Part shown: piece after piece, positions 9,196 to 19,685 of the stretch | How positions within the stretch are numbered: position 1 is the first letter of the stretch | Layout of the letters: each line of letters starts with the position of its first letter | From: an uncultured Bacteroidota bacterium | GTDB taxonomy: Bacteria; Bacteroidota; Bacteroidia; Bacteroidales; F082 | Length of the DNA: 35,350 nucleotides | Direction of reading: 5' to 3' | NCBI GenBank assembly: GCA_903957365.1 | Contig: CAJBPB010000331.1 | Coordinates: forward strand, 1 to 35,350 | Position numbers and translations under genes: made by a program | Notes under the pieces: model-generated | What the model saw: only the letters and a program-made list of their open reading frames with translations | Databases searched by the model: none | Told to the model about the DNA's origin: nothing

Positions 9196-9203
9196 TAATT
9201 TTG
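9196..9203 (+). promoter_or_regulatory. Promoter -7 box of the 9220 gene
   Basis: TAATTTTG is an exact TAnnTTTG box that ends 16 bases before the ATG at 9220, which would give a leader of about 10 bases. The -33 element is weak. The rest of the 8931-9219 gap holds only this box and the divergent ileS box. Confidence 0.5.
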
Positions 9204-9219
9204 AATAAATTCCACCGTC

Positions 9220-9729
9220 ATGACAATATTCAAAGAAACACAAAAGTTTAACCAGCCGATGATTTGGGTTGGCATGATTTTCATCGGACTGATTATGACC
9301 TCCATTTTTGGGTTTGGTATTTACAGACAAATTTTTCAGGGAGTGCCATTCGGAAATAACCCTATGAGCGACAACGGATTGATCATCACTTTCGTGCTAA
9401 CCATCCTGTTGTTTATTTGCCTTGTTTTACTTTTCAGGTTTGCCAGACTTTCAACAATAATAGATCAAAGGGGAATCGAATACAGGTTTTTTCCTTTTCA
9501 ACTCAAATACCACAAAATAAACTGGGACGAGATTGAGAAAAAAGAAGTGATTACCTACAAACCAATCCGGGATTACGGAGGATGGGGCATGCGATTCAAC
9601 CGGAAAGGGAAAGCATTCAATGTTTCCGGCGACAAAGGAATTCAGCTTTATCTTAAGAACGGTAAGCAGATTTTGATCGGAACTCAGAAGGAAACAGAAC
9701 TGGCCGATTTTCTGAAAACACTGAAGTAA
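9220..9729 (+). CDS. Two-helix membrane protein with PH-like C-terminal domain
   Basis: This 169-residue protein has two membrane segments (about residues 16-36 and 53-75) and a soluble C-terminal half that begins IIDQRGIEYRFFPF and continues INWDEIEKKEVITYKPIRDYGGWGMRFN, then a glycine-lysine turn and a helix (ETELADFLKTLK). The alternation of beta strands closed by one helix, with YGGWGMR, resembles bacterial PH-like membrane proteins of the DUF6141 type. I recognise the architecture but cannot assign a function. It lies 82 bases before the Rieske oxygenase gene on the same strand, so they may be co-transcribed. It is complete and has a clear -7 box upstream. Confidence 0.75.
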   Translation: MTIFKETQKFNQPMIWVGMIFIGLIMTSIFGFGIYRQIFQGVPFGNNPMSDNGLIITFVLTILLFICLVLLFRFARLSTIIDQRGIEYRFFPFQLKYHKINWDEIEKKEVITYKPIRDYGGWGMRFNRKGKAFNVSGDKGIQLYLKNGKQILIGTQKETELADFLKTLK

Positions 9730-9811
9730 ATGTTTCTTCAGGCTGAAATTTTCTACTGAAAATCTTGGGAAACACAAAAGAGTCAGAGCAAATCAATAAA
9801 AACAAATTCGC

Positions 9812-10801
9812 ATGATCTATAACCAATGGTACGTAGTTCTTGAGTCAAAAGAATTAAAGCGGAATCATCCTGTTCAGGTGAAACGCCTCAATGAAAAAAT
9901 GGTGATGTGGCGCGATGAAAACGAAAAAGCATGTTGCATTGCCGATAAATGCTGCCATCGCGGAGCTTCACTTTCATGCGGCAAAATAAAAGATGGCAGG
10001 CTTGAATGTCCTTTCCATGGTTTTATTTTTGACGAAACGGGAAAAGTAACCTTGATTCCTGCAAACGGAAAAAACAGGATCGTTCCTGAAACGATGAACG
10101 TAAAGTCATATAAAACCTGCGAAGAATACGGATTTATCTTTGTATGGTGGGGTGACGATGACAAAAGAACAGCAGCGCCGTTTTTCTTTTCCGAACTCCG
10201 CGATTTTTCATATTCCAGCTTTAAAGATCACTGGCACACCCATTATTCGAGGGCGATTGAGAATCAGCTCGATGTGGTTCACCTTCCATTCATCCACCGC
10301 ACAACCATCGGCCGCGGCAACAAAACACTGGTGAATGGTCCGGTGGTGACCCTTGAAAATGATCTGCTGACTTTTTATGTAAACAATGTAGAAGATGATG
10401 GCAAAACCATTCCTCTCAAACCCAACGAAATTACAGATTATCAAAACTTATTTCACCTCCAGTTTCATTATCCTAATATCTGGCAGAACTTCATTACTGA
10501 CAAGATACGGGCATTTGCCGCATTTGTTCCAGTTGACGAAGAAAACACAATCATCTATATCCGCTACTATCAGCGCATGATCCGCATTCCTTTACTGAAA
10601 GAACTTTTCAATTATATTGGCAAAATATCGAGTATCATCATTCTGCGGCAGGACAAAAGAATTGTTGTGACGCAGATTCCGGCTAAAAGCGAATTTTCGA
10701 TGGATGAGCGTCTGATCATGGGTGACAAGCCCATTGTTGAATACCGCAGACACCGGCATCATCTGATGGAAACAAACAATCCTGTTTCAGAATTATCCTG
10801 A
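9812..10801 (+). CDS. Rieske non-haem iron oxygenase, alpha-subunit type
   Basis: The 329-residue protein has an N-terminal Rieske domain that binds a 2Fe-2S cluster through C47-x-H49 and C66-x-x-H69 (ADKCCHRG; ECPFHGF). It is followed by a catalytic domain with the mononuclear iron motif N151-x-x-D154-x-x-H157-x4-H162 (NQLDVVHLPFIH). D154 is the residue that normally passes electrons between neighbouring subunits. The length suits single-component-type terminal oxygenases related to vanillate O-demethylase and pheophorbide a oxygenase. No beta subunit, ferredoxin or reductase gene is nearby, so electrons must come from a general carrier. The substrate cannot be read from the sequence. Confidence 0.88.
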   Translation: MIYNQWYVVLESKELKRNHPVQVKRLNEKMVMWRDENEKACCIADKCCHRGASLSCGKIKDGRLECPFHGFIFDETGKVTLIPANGKNRIVPETMNVKSYKTCEEYGFIFVWWGDDDKRTAAPFFFSELRDFSYSSFKDHWHTHYSRAIENQLDVVHLPFIHRTTIGRGNKTLVNGPVVTLENDLLTFYVNNVEDDGKTIPLKPNEITDYQNLFHLQFHYPNIWQNFITDKIRAFAAFVPVDEENTIIYIRYYQRMIRIPLLKELFNYIGKISSIIILRQDKRIVVTQIPAKSEFSMDERLIMGDKPIVEYRRHRHHLMETNNPVSELS

Positions 10802-11000
10802 ACAAAAGACAAACCCAATATAAATGAACATTATTGTTCCGGTTATTGACCTGGAGTGAGCTATCGTTTTTACCACTGACTTCGGCTGGTTTGATTACTG
10901 AATCAATATACAAGGCTTGATTTGTACTAATTTCGCAGAATAAATCTATTGTTCATCAGGTTCTGAACGAAGGATTTACATATGAATCTAAGAAAGAATT

Positions 11001-13547
11001 ATGTACCAATCAAAAAGAATTGAAGCATTCAAGAAACTGGTTAACAATAAGTTTGATATTTATAACAGCCTTTTTCTCAACCTGCCTTATCAAAGCGGGA
11101 ACAATATAGGAATGCTTGTTCCTTTGTTATACCATCTTTGCAAACAAGGCCTTGAAACAGGCAAAGATCCCCTTGAAATTCTCGATTCTTTTTTTGAGGG
11201 TTATGCAAACATCGCTACTGAAAACGAAAAAATTGATTTCATGTTCAGTGTAATTCAATATGTTGAACGACAGGTTGTTCTGTATGATAGCGTTGAAGAT
11301 GCTGCCTTTACTGATTTGCAGGACCTGACCAGCAATTTGTCGATCAAAGACATTTTTCAGTTGACTGACAATATGAAGAATCAGGCCGGTATTTCCGAAA
11401 AACTCTCAAACTTCAGTGCCAGAATTGTGTTTACCGCGCATCCGACACAGTTCTATACGCCATCGGTATTGGATATTATCGGTAAACTTAGGTTGCTGAT
11501 TGCTGATAATCAATTGGATAAGATTGATCTAACTTTACAACAACTGGGATTGACTTCGTTGATCAATGCCAAAAAACCAACTCCACTTGATGAAGCAAAA
11601 AATATCATTTACTTTCTCAGAAACGTGTATTATGATGCGGTTGGTGAATTGTATGCCCATATTAAAGAGAATGTAAGGGACAATGCTTTTAATAATCCAA
11701 ACATCATCAAACTGGGTTTCTGGCCCGGTGGCGACAGGGACGGGAATCCATTTGTAACATCGTTTACAACACAGGATGTGGCCGATGAACTGCGCATTTC
11801 ATTGATGAAATGTTATTACCAGGATGTTAAACTACTACAACCCATTTTAACTTTCAGGTTCATCGATGATATTCTGGGTTCACTCAGATCTGCACTGTAT
11901 AAATCCATTTTTAATCCTTCCAGTGCCATGACTTATGAGGAAATCATCAATCCTTTATATCAGGTCAGAGAATTATTAATCAGTAAATTTCATAGCCTGT
12001 ATCTGAAAAATCTGGATAATCTTATCGACAAGGTCAATATTTTCAGAATACACTTCGCAACACTTGATATACGTCAGGATCACCGTATTCATAAAAAAGT
12101 CATGGAAGCGATTCTTGTCCGCGAAGGCCTGATCACAGCCAGTCTTGATGAAATTGGAAAGGATGATCTTATCAGCCTTCTGCTTCATAAAAACATACAA
12201 CTGAATGCAGAAAACTATGAAGAGGATATTGTTCAGGACACGATCAGGAATATTTCGCAATTGAAATCTATTCAGAAAAGAAACGGAGAGGAAGGTTGTA
12301 ACCGGTATATTATCAGCAATTCTGAGGATATGTTCTCGGTTCTGTTTGTTTATGGTTTGTTCAGATGGTGCGGTATCGGGCCAGAGGAAATGTCGTTCGA
12401 TATTATTCCGCTTTTCGAAACCATGGATGGAATGAGAACTTCAGCATCCACCATGCATGCACTTTTTGAACTGCCGGATTACAGAACCCATATTTCGCGC
12501 CGAAACGACAAACAAACCATCATGCTTGGTTTTTCGGATGGCACCAAAGATGGCGGATATCTGAAAGCCAACTGGTCGATATTTGAAACAAAGGAAAATC
12601 TGTCAGCCATCTGCGAAAAAAACAATATCAAAGCCATTTTCTTTGATGGGCGTGGCGGACCTCCGGCACGGGGTGGTGGCAAAACACACAGGTTCTATGC
12701 CTCCCAGGGGCAGCATATTGCCAATCATGAAATTCAGCTGACCATACAGGGTCAAACCATTACGAGTACCTATGGCACCAAAGAACATTTCATACATAAT
12801 TGCGAACAACTTCTCACTGCCGGATTATCCAATACCTTTTTAGATAAGGAAAATGCATTCAACCCAACCTCACGGCATTTACTTGAAGAGTTGGCTAATA
12901 TCAGTTTTGATAAATACAACGAACTCAAAAATCACAAGATGTTCATTCCTTATCTCGAGAACATGAGTACACTGAAGTATTATGGTAAAGCCAATATTGG
13001 CAGCCGGCCGGGCAAAAGGGGAAACAAAAAGCATCTCGAACTAACCGATCTGAGAGCCATCTCCTTTGTTGGATCGTGGAGTCAGCTGAAGCAAAATGTA
13101 CCCGGTTATTTTGGAACCGGTACCGCAATCCAGAGATTGATAAAAAATGGGAAACTGGACGATTTAAAGAAATTATTTAAAGAAACTCCTTTTTTTAAAG
13201 CACTCACACTCAATAGTATGATGTCATTATCAAAATCAAATTTTGAATTGACGGCTTATATGAAAAAAGATGCCAGATACAAGGATTTCTGGGCAATCCT
13301 TCACAATGAATTCAAACTGACGGTGGAAATGCTGTTGCTTATTTCGGGTTATTCAGTATTGATGGAAGAAGAGCCTGTTTCGCGTGAATCGATAAAAATC
13401 AGGGAGAAAATCGTGTTGCCATTACTTGTCATTCAGCAATATGCATTACAAAAAATCAATCAGAACACCAGTCAGAAATCACTTTATGAAAAAATAGTCA
13501 CCCGCTCATTGTATGGAAACATCAATGCGAGCCGGAACTCTGTTTAA
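11001..13547 (+). CDS. ppc: Phosphoenolpyruvate carboxylase
   Basis: PEPC converts phosphoenolpyruvate and bicarbonate to oxaloacetate and refills the citric acid cycle. The 848 residues include VFTAHPTQ with the catalytic H147, FWPGGDRDGNP (243-250), FDGRGGPPARGGG (residues 548-560) and GSRPGKRG near 667. In the third motif D549 stands where the E. coli enzyme has H579 (FHGRGG); I recall the same change in other Bacteroidota, so it looks like a lineage trait. All arginine-glycine elements of the active site are present. The start ATG 11001 is the only reasonable one. The 199-base upstream gap shows TAATTTCG (10928-10935), one mismatch from a -7 box. A GNAT gene follows 32 bases downstream. 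Confidence 0.95.
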   Translation: MYQSKRIEAFKKLVNNKFDIYNSLFLNLPYQSGNNIGMLVPLLYHLCKQGLETGKDPLEILDSFFEGYANIATENEKIDFMFSVIQYVERQVVLYDSVEDAAFTDLQDLTSNLSIKDIFQLTDNMKNQAGISEKLSNFSARIVFTAHPTQFYTPSVLDIIGKLRLLIADNQLDKIDLTLQQLGLTSLINAKKPTPLDEAKNIIYFLRNVYYDAVGELYAHIKENVRDNAFNNPNIIKLGFWPGGDRDGNPFVTSFTTQDVADELRISLMKCYYQDVKLLQPILTFRFIDDILGSLRSALYKSIFNPSSAMTYEEIINPLYQVRELLISKFHSLYLKNLDNLIDKVNIFRIHFATLDIRQDHRIHKKVMEAILVREGLITASLDEIGKDDLISLLLHKNIQLNAENYEEDIVQDTIRNISQLKSIQKRNGEEGCNRYIISNSEDMFSVLFVYGLFRWCGIGPEEMSFDIIPLFETMDGMRTSASTMHALFELPDYRTHISRRNDKQTIMLGFSDGTKDGGYLKANWSIFETKENLSAICEKNNIKAIFFDGRGGPPARGGGKTHRFYASQGQHIANHEIQLTIQGQTITSTYGTKEHFIHNCEQLLTAGLSNTFLDKENAFNPTSRHLLEELANISFDKYNELKNHKMFIPYLENMSTLKYYGKANIGSRPGKRGNKKHLELTDLRAISFVGSWSQLKQNVPGYFGTGTAIQRLIKNGKLDDLKKLFKETPFFKALTLNSMMSLSKSNFELTAYMKKDARYKDFWAILHNEFKLTVEMLLLISGYSVLMEEEPVSRESIKIREKIVLPLLVIQQYALQKINQNTSQKSLYEKIVTRSLYGNINASRNSV

Positions 13548-13579
13548 AATTGAAATATACATAGAAATGCCCGGTTTTT

Positions 13580-14119
13580 ATGGAATTGAAATCAGGAAAA
13601 ATTGAACTTCGCAGATTACAGGACAAAGATGCGTCAAGGATGGCTGAATTTGCAAACAATGAAAAAATATTCCGGAATGTGCGTGATGCCCTCCCCCATC
13701 CATACTCTTTGGAGGATGCAGTCACTTTTATCAATCGTTGTAAAGAACAAGATCCTGTTACAACTTTCGGTATTGCGTTTTGCGGTGAATATGTCGGTAA
13801 TATCGGCATTGAACCCGGAACAGATGTGTACAGAAAATCGGCAGAAATTGGTTACTTCATTGGCGAACCATACTGGAACATGGGAATTGTAACTACTGCC
13901 TTAGCACTTATCACAGAATATTGCTTTCACGATTTGGGACTGATCCGCGTATTTACGGGTGTTTTTGAATACAATACAGCCTCGATGCGCGTGCTCGAGA
14001 AATGTGGATTCCAAAAAGACTGTGTTTTTAAAAAAGCTGTTATCAAACAAAACCGTATTTGGGATGAAGTCCGGTTTTCGAAGATCAATCCTGCATTTAT
14101 GGATAAAGACAGTCTTTGA
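13580..14119 (+). CDS. GNAT N-acetyltransferase, RimJ/RimL type
   Basis: This 179-residue protein follows the GNAT fold: IELRRLQDKDASRMAEFANN at the N-terminus, the strand FCGEYVGNIGI, the acetyl-CoA segment YFIGEPYWNMGIVTTAL (the loop is a weak form of Q/R-x-x-G-x-G/A), and the RimJ/L C-terminal hallmark NTASMRVLEKCGFQKDC. These enzymes move an acetyl group from acetyl-CoA to an amine, in RimJ/L a protein N-terminus. The real acceptor here is unknown. It begins 32 bases after ppc on the same strand, so the two genes may be read together. Confidence 0.9.
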   Translation: MELKSGKIELRRLQDKDASRMAEFANNEKIFRNVRDALPHPYSLEDAVTFINRCKEQDPVTTFGIAFCGEYVGNIGIEPGTDVYRKSAEIGYFIGEPYWNMGIVTTALALITEYCFHDLGLIRVFTGVFEYNTASMRVLEKCGFQKDCVFKKAVIKQNRIWDEVRFSKINPAFMDKDSL

Positions 14120-14299
14120 TTCTTCAATTCAATTTTCACTGACTGAAGCCTGCTGTATTTCACTACAATAAAACAAGAACCATCATTTGCTGCAGAACAA
14201 ATCATACACTCCGATTGTTTCGTCATGCAGAAAGTCTATCTGCCCGGTTCTGCGGAATACTATTGCAGGTAAAATTATGGAAATAAAATTCAAGAAATC

Positions 14300-16366
14300 A
14301 TGTTGGAAAACACAGGAATACATACAAGCCCGACTGGGGAAAACACAAAGAAACACCCTTTTACAAACAAACTCATTCACGAAAGCAGCCCTTACCTTTT
14401 ACAACACGCCCACAATCCGGTAAACTGGTTTCCCTGGGGCGATGAGGCGCTGGAAAAAGCACGTACTGAAAACAAAATGCTCATCATTAGTATTGGTTAT
14501 GCGGCTTGCCACTGGTGTCATGTGATGGAACACGAAAGTTTTGAAGATGAGGCTGTTGCCAAGATCATGAATGATCATTTTGTAGCCATAAAAGTGGATC
14601 GTGAAGAACGCCCTGACGTTGATCAGGTGTATATGAACGCAGCCTATCTGATAAGCGGAAGGGGAGGTTGGCCGCTGAATGCACTGGCACTTCCGGATGG
14701 AAAACCATTTTTTGCCGGAACCTATTATCCGAAAAAGGACTGGATGAAAGTACTGGAATATTTTATTGATTTTCAGATAAAAAACCCGGAAGCTTTGGTT
14801 GAGGAGGCTGAAAAAATTACCCTTGGAATACAATCCATCGAGCATGTTTCGCTGAACAAGGAACCCGTTTCGTTATCACTGGATGAGCTCCATGAAATAT
14901 TCCTTAACTGGAAACCATCCATCGATTTCGTGAAAGGATCAGGGAAACGGGCGCCAAAATTCGCGATGCCTTCCAATTGGGAATTTCTGCTCAATTATCA
15001 CTTCCTTAGCCAGAACGAAGACGCCTTGAAAGCAGTAATTACAACGCTGGACAATATGGCTTATGGTGGAATTTATGACCAGATTGGTGGTGGATTCTCA
15101 CGATATTCGACCGATGTCGACTGGCTTGTCCCCCATTTCGAAAAGATGCTGTACGACAATGCCCAACTGGTAAGTCTGTATTCACACGCTTTTCAATTGA
15201 CGAAAAATCCTTTATACAAGCAGGTTGTATATGAAACAATTGGTTTCGTTGCCCGCGAACTGACTTCTTCCGAAGGTGGTTTTTACGCTTCACTCGATGC
15301 GGATAGCGAAGGTGAAGAAGGGAAGTTCTATGTATGGACCAAAAAGGAAATCGATGCGGTACTGAGCGATAATCAAATGATTTTCAACGACTATTACGAT
15401 TGCAGCAGTGAAGGCAGTTGGGAACATGGCAAAAATATTCTTCACCGCAAAAAAACCATTGATACAATTGCCCGGAATCACAATCGCACCATTGAAGAGG
15501 TACAGAAAATAGTAGAAAACGGGAAATCAGCGCTTATGAAAGTCCGAAGCAAACGAATCAGGCCAGGACTGGATGATAAAATTCTGACATCTTGGAATGC
15601 TTTGATGCTCAAGGCTTATGCAGATGCTTACCGGGCTTTTGGTGAAGAGGAATTCCTGCAGGCAGCGATTAAAAATGCGGAGTTCATTTGTAGAAACGCG
15701 ATTGCTGAGGATAACGGAATGACCCGAAACTATAAAAATGAAACATCAACCATTCCGGCATTACTCGATGATTATGCCTTTACAATATCAGGTTTTATTG
15801 CCTTGTATCAGGCGACCTTTGATGAAAAGTGGTTGTTCAGGGCTAAAGCATTGGCTGGTTACACCATTGAACATTTCTTTGATGCCGAATCCGGAATGTT
15901 CTATTACACGCATAATCAGTATTCAACACTCATCGCCCGTAAAATGGAAATATCCGACAATGTGATTCCGGCCTCCAACTCAGAAATGGCTGGTAATTTG
16001 TTTACCCTCTCGCTCTATTTCGATAATGAAGAATTCAAACAAATGGCGAAACAGATGCTTAAAAATATTCACAACGAAATAACCCAAAACATCTCTTATT
16101 ATGCAAACTGGGGAATCGTTGCGACGCGTTTCATTCAACAGCCCTTTGAAGTCGCGATTGTCGGGAATGCATGTGAAAGCATCCGCAAGGAATTAGACGA
16201 AAACTATCTTCCTCACGCAATTTTATTGGGCGGTAAAGAAGAAGGAAGTCTTGACTTGCTGCAAAACAAACTGATACATGGCCAGACAACGATTTATGTC
16301 TGCAGAAACAGAACCTGTAATCAGCCCGTTACGGATGTCGCTGAAGCGTTGAAACAACTAAATTAA
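14300..16366 (+). CDS. DUF255 thioredoxin-fold protein (YyaL / SPATA20 family)
   Basis: The 688 residues have an N-terminal thioredoxin-like domain with [21 protein letters not shown] and C70-H-W-C73 ([18 protein letters not shown]), then [13 protein letters not shown], and a long (alpha/alpha)6-barrel-like region similar to sugar epimerases and glycosidases ([52 protein letters not shown]). This layout and length are typical of the family found from bacteria to humans; its biochemical role is not established. There is no signal peptide, so it should be cytoplasmic. The gene is followed by a bidirectional terminator. Confidence 0.92.
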   Translation: MLENTGIHTSPTGENTKKHPFTNKLIHESSPYLLQHAHNPVNWFPWGDEALEKARTENKMLIISIGYAACHWCHVMEHESFEDEAVAKIMNDHFVAIKVDREERPDVDQVYMNAAYLISGRGGWPLNALALPDGKPFFAGTYYPKKDWMKVLEYFIDFQIKNPEALVEEAEKITLGIQSIEHVSLNKEPVSLSLDELHEIFLNWKPSIDFVKGSGKRAPKFAMPSNWEFLLNYHFLSQNEDALKAVITTLDNMAYGGIYDQIGGGFSRYSTDVDWLVPHFEKMLYDNAQLVSLYSHAFQLTKNPLYKQVVYETIGFVARELTSSEGGFYASLDADSEGEEGKFYVWTKKEIDAVLSDNQMIFNDYYDCSSEGSWEHGKNILHRKKTIDTIARNHNRTIEEVQKIVENGKSALMKVRSKRIRPGLDDKILTSWNALMLKAYADAYRAFGEEEFLQAAIKNAEFICRNAIAEDNGMTRNYKNETSTIPALLDDYAFTISGFIALYQATFDEKWLFRAKALAGYTIEHFFDAESGMFYYTHNQYSTLIARKMEISDNVIPASNSEMAGNLFTLSLYFDNEEFKQMAKQMLKNIHNEITQNISYYANWGIVATRFIQQPFEVAIVGNACESIRKELDENYLPHAILLGGKEEGSLDLLQNKLIHGQTTIYVCRNRTCNQPVTDVAEALKQLN

Positions 16367-16414
16367 TGCATTGCGATTGTGTCTCAAACGGCAAGAATAC
16401 AGAAACAAATCCAT

Positions 16415-16452
16415 AAAAAAATCAGGCTCCATCGCTGAAGCCTGATTTTTTT
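16415..16452. terminator. Bidirectional terminator
   Basis: ATCAGGCT (16421-16428) pairs with AGCCTGAT (16439-16446) around a 10-base loop, flanked by an A run on the left and a T run on the right. It serves the DUF255 gene on the plus strand and the converging T9SS cargo gene on the minus strand. Confidence 0.9.
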
Positions 16453-16479
16453 AATGCCTGATAAAAGAGATCTAAAAGC

Positions 16480-19413
16480 CTATTTCACAAAGATTTTTTT
16501 CACTTTACCATATTGATGGGTTCCAACACGAACGATATAAACACCAGCTTTGGCGTATGAAAGATCCAATGGATAGGTATATTGACCATTCACTTTTTCG
16601 ATTCTGTTTTCAACCAGTTTTTGTCCGAAAACATCATGCAGACTGATAATCATAGTTTCAGTCAGTTTATCAGATTTTAATGTAATATCAAAATGATTGT
16701 CACCAGCAGGAGTAACAACAAGTTCAGCCTGGCTGACCAATTTTGCGCCTAAATTGGTATAAACGCCGATATTCACTTTGTAATCTTCTGTTTCACCTGA
16801 ATCAGTTCCTTCACATGCATCATCCGGAACAGCAGCATTGTAGTTTATTTTGGCACGCAACAGGTGTTCTCCAAGATTCACATTGTCGGATAAAGTAAAA
16901 GGAACGATTTGAGTGTAATTACCAGCGCCCTGACCTTCGGCAATGATCACATTGTCAACGATTAACTCGTCAGCTTCAAACACAAAGTTATCATTGAAAT
17001 CGACCCATACCCTCAGGTATTGATCTCCGTAACCGGTTGTTACTTCCATTTCATGGGTCAGATTGCGTTCAAGATCAGTAACAAGATCAGTGAAATCGCC
17101 ATAACCATTAGGCGAACAACTTGTGACATTATCAATGGTTCCAATTTTGAATTTATATAATCCGAAACCGAATGCACAATTTGATTCAGGCTGACAGTTA
17201 GTTTTTAAAATGTTAACTGTAGTAGTATCATTTAAGGTATTTGGATCATCCACAACAATGGTGTATGATTTAAGAAGATATTCGCCAATAACTGAAAAAT
17301 CAGCGGTCTGATTGAAAGAGTAATCAATGGTTTGTCCCATCGCAACCGGACCAGGAACTGTTTCAGTTACCAGAGTACCATTTACGTTGTAACTTGTTAA
17401 AAAATTAGATTGTTCTGAAAGTCCGAAATTAGTGATTGAAACTGTAACCACTTCACTTGCTGTAAGATCAGATCCGGACACAGGAGAAAGGATAGCAGAA
17501 ACACCTAAATCAATGTCGTAAAGATCGGTAACGGTTCTGACGATGGTATCATTGGTACGATCAATATCAGGTGCAAGTGCTGTACCAGAGGTCAGTTGAT
17601 AGGATTGTCCGACAGCGCCCATAGCGGCTTTTGCCGTAAAAGTATATTGCGCTGTTGTGGCAGGAGGCAGTGTATCATTGAAAACTTCATATACATATTC
17701 GCCTTCATCAACCCTGAAAAACACAGGAATATCGCGTTGTCCGGCTTCACCATAGTTCATCAGTGTAACAGTAACGATTTCTTCATCGGTGAGGTTGCCG
17801 TCAACAGGTGAATCAATTGTAAGAACGCCAACATCGTTGGTCAGATCTGAAGCGATTTTAAAAGCGCCCACAACATCTTTTCTTCCGCTTTTGAAATATT
17901 CAGCGATATGCCAGAATGTTTTGTTGTCAGAAGGATCAACTGTTAAATGGGTATAATCGGCCAATCTGTTTGATGGATTACTGGAAGTACTCTGTCCGAT
18001 CAATGTTTCATCAATGGTCATCTCACCAAGTGGATCACCAGCATATCTGCCTGTATAATAAATTGCTATGCGTTCGGTACTGCTTACGGTTGTATAACCC
18101 ATCCCGATGTTGCCATCTGAATCCATGGCCATACTGGCACCAAAGGCATCCTTGTTATTGTATGGAGAAACATAGGTTCCCTCCTGATAAATAACCCATG
18201 GCTCACTGTCAGTTGGTTGGCGCATTTCGAACCAACGGACACCGGCAAGCTCGCCGCCAGAGCCATCAGTATCAACAACAAAATTGAAAACAACAGAATT
18301 ATAATCTGTGAAACGGCGGAATTGTGCCTGATTCATGACAGTTGCCTGTAACACATCGATATCAGGTCCACCTGGTTGTGGTCTGTTTGAGAACGATCCG
18401 CCATCAAAAACAGAAATAAATGGTGTGGTGGGCACTTCCACAGCAGCTGAGATTGTTGATTGCGCTGTATTTTCCCAATCAACATTGATGGTCCATAATT
18501 TCAGATGATCCTCCGAAACGCCACTCCATGCATCATCCTGCATATAAACAACAGTTGCATTGCCTTCACCAGGTAGTTCATTGTTACAAACATTGAAAAC
18601 CTGTGGACTATAGAAACCTGAAGTACGGATTCCCGGGAGCGGAAATCCAACGAACTGTGGTTGTTCACCAATAAGCATTTTAGATCGTTCCGCAACAAAG
18701 ACGCGGTTTGTCTGCGAGATATTGGATGTGATATAATAACCATCCGACCAGATCGAAAACTTCGGATAATCAGGGAACTGACCACTTGATAGTCCGGTAG
18801 TATAAATATACCAACCGTCATTTATCGGATCTGGACCTTGTGAAATAGCCATATTGAATCCGTTTGGACTCTGATCAAATTCAGTGATGATAAAACGGTC
18901 GGCAGCGGCATCATACAGTACAATAGGGTCGCCCAGTGTGTTACCAGGAAACAGGGTTGAAAGCGATGCGGCAGGTGCCAAAGGGTTTCCTGATTTATCA
19001 AAAATACGAAAGCCAACATTCCAGGCGCCAATATAATGATTGGGTCCAACCGCTCCGGTAGGATCAGAAGGGGTATAACTTGAGGTATTGGCATCAAAAA
19101 CCACCAATGGTTCTTTACCCGGGTGATTTACGGCTGCTCTTTGTTTTGCTACCAAAGGATCACCTTGCAGTGGCAGTCCTTTTCCTGGAACGGCCATATT
19201 GGCACCACTGCGTTTGGGCTGTCCCAAACGGGGTGTTTCATTCGGATCAACACCAATGAAAGTGCCGTCCTTGATTTGTTGTGCAATACTTGGCACCAAA
19301 ATCGGTGCAGAAAGCTTACCATAATCGGTACCTTTCGCTGCTTCCTGCTGCTGTGCAAAAGCCATGAAAGCTGGGCTCAGCAATAAAAAGAGGAATAAAA
19401 ATTTGAGTTTCAT
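16480..19413 (-). CDS. Secreted T9SS cargo protein with CARDB-like repeats and GEVED domain
   Basis: This 977-residue protein begins with a signal peptide (MKLKFLFLFLLLSPAFMAFA, cleavage near residue 20). About residues 95-530 look like a beta-propeller-type module (SYTPSDPTGAVGPNHYIGAWN; FQNPDYPKFSIWSDGYY-like turns). Two CARDB-like immunoglobulin repeats follow (VGVLTIDSPVDGNLTDEE; LGVSAILSPVSGSDLTASE), then a GEVED domain ending SGETEDYKVNI near residue 875. The last 75 residues form a type A T9SS sorting domain (YTYPLDLSYAKAGVYIVRV then basic end VKKIFVK). It should be exported by Sec, then moved across the outer membrane by T9SS and anchored or released. The ligand or substrate is unknown. 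A good promoter lies at 19442-19474. Confidence 0.88.
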   Translation of the reverse strand: MKLKFLFLFLLLSPAFMAFAQQQEAAKGTDYGKLSAPILVPSIAQQIKDGTFIGVDPNETPRLGQPKRSGANMAVPGKGLPLQGDPLVAKQRAAVNHPGKEPLVVFDANTSSYTPSDPTGAVGPNHYIGAWNVGFRIFDKSGNPLAPAASLSTLFPGNTLGDPIVLYDAAADRFIITEFDQSPNGFNMAISQGPDPINDGWYIYTTGLSSGQFPDYPKFSIWSDGYYITSNISQTNRVFVAERSKMLIGEQPQFVGFPLPGIRTSGFYSPQVFNVCNNELPGEGNATVVYMQDDAWSGVSEDHLKLWTINVDWENTAQSTISAAVEVPTTPFISVFDGGSFSNRPQPGGPDIDVLQATVMNQAQFRRFTDYNSVVFNFVVDTDGSGGELAGVRWFEMRQPTDSEPWVIYQEGTYVSPYNNKDAFGASMAMDSDGNIGMGYTTVSSTERIAIYYTGRYAGDPLGEMTIDETLIGQSTSSNPSNRLADYTHLTVDPSDNKTFWHIAEYFKSGRKDVVGAFKIASDLTNDVGVLTIDSPVDGNLTDEEIVTVTLMNYGEAGQRDIPVFFRVDEGEYVYEVFNDTLPPATTAQYTFTAKAAMGAVGQSYQLTSGTALAPDIDRTNDTIVRTVTDLYDIDLGVSAILSPVSGSDLTASEVVTVSITNFGLSEQSNFLTSYNVNGTLVTETVPGPVAMGQTIDYSFNQTADFSVIGEYLLKSYTIVVDDPNTLNDTTTVNILKTNCQPESNCAFGFGLYKFKIGTIDNVTSCSPNGYGDFTDLVTDLERNLTHEMEVTTGYGDQYLRVWVDFNDNFVFEADELIVDNVIIAEGQGAGNYTQIVPFTLSDNVNLGEHLLRAKINYNAAVPDDACEGTDSGETEDYKVNIGVYTNLGAKLVSQAELVVTPAGDNHFDITLKSDKLTETMIISLHDVFGQKLVENRIEKVNGQYTYPLDLSYAKAGVYIVRVGTHQYGKVKKIFVK

Positions 19414-19441
19414 GAAGGGTTTTTTTAATGCATTTAGTGCG

Positions 19442-19474
19442 CAATATTAGACAATTTATTTGTAATCTGTCAAA
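19442..19474 (-). promoter_or_regulatory. Promoter of the 977-residue T9SS cargo gene
   Basis: On the minus strand TTTG (19474-19471) is followed after exactly 21 bases by TAATATTG (19449-19442), one mismatch from TAnnTTTG. This is the best-spaced Bacteroidota-type promoter in the window. The rest of the 19414-19685 gap is AT-rich and shows nothing else. Confidence 0.65.
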
Positions 19475-19685
19475 ATCAGAGGTTTAAAAAACCATACTTT
19501 CATACACTTACATCCATGAAAGTGCTGAATCGATGAGGGTTTTTTTATGTTTTGGACATTCTTAAGTATTTTGAATATTTAGTTCATGCATTTACATTGA
19601 AGTCCGGATTCTGAAAAATTTGTTTTAAAAAAATTTAAAATAATGTCCATGGTAATTTACATGGTAAATTTATTTTTTATTCATT

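Noticed and set aside
14258-14265. TACTATTG as promoter box of the DUF255 gene
   Set aside because: One mismatch from consensus and no -33 element at a fitting distance; too weak to list as a feature.
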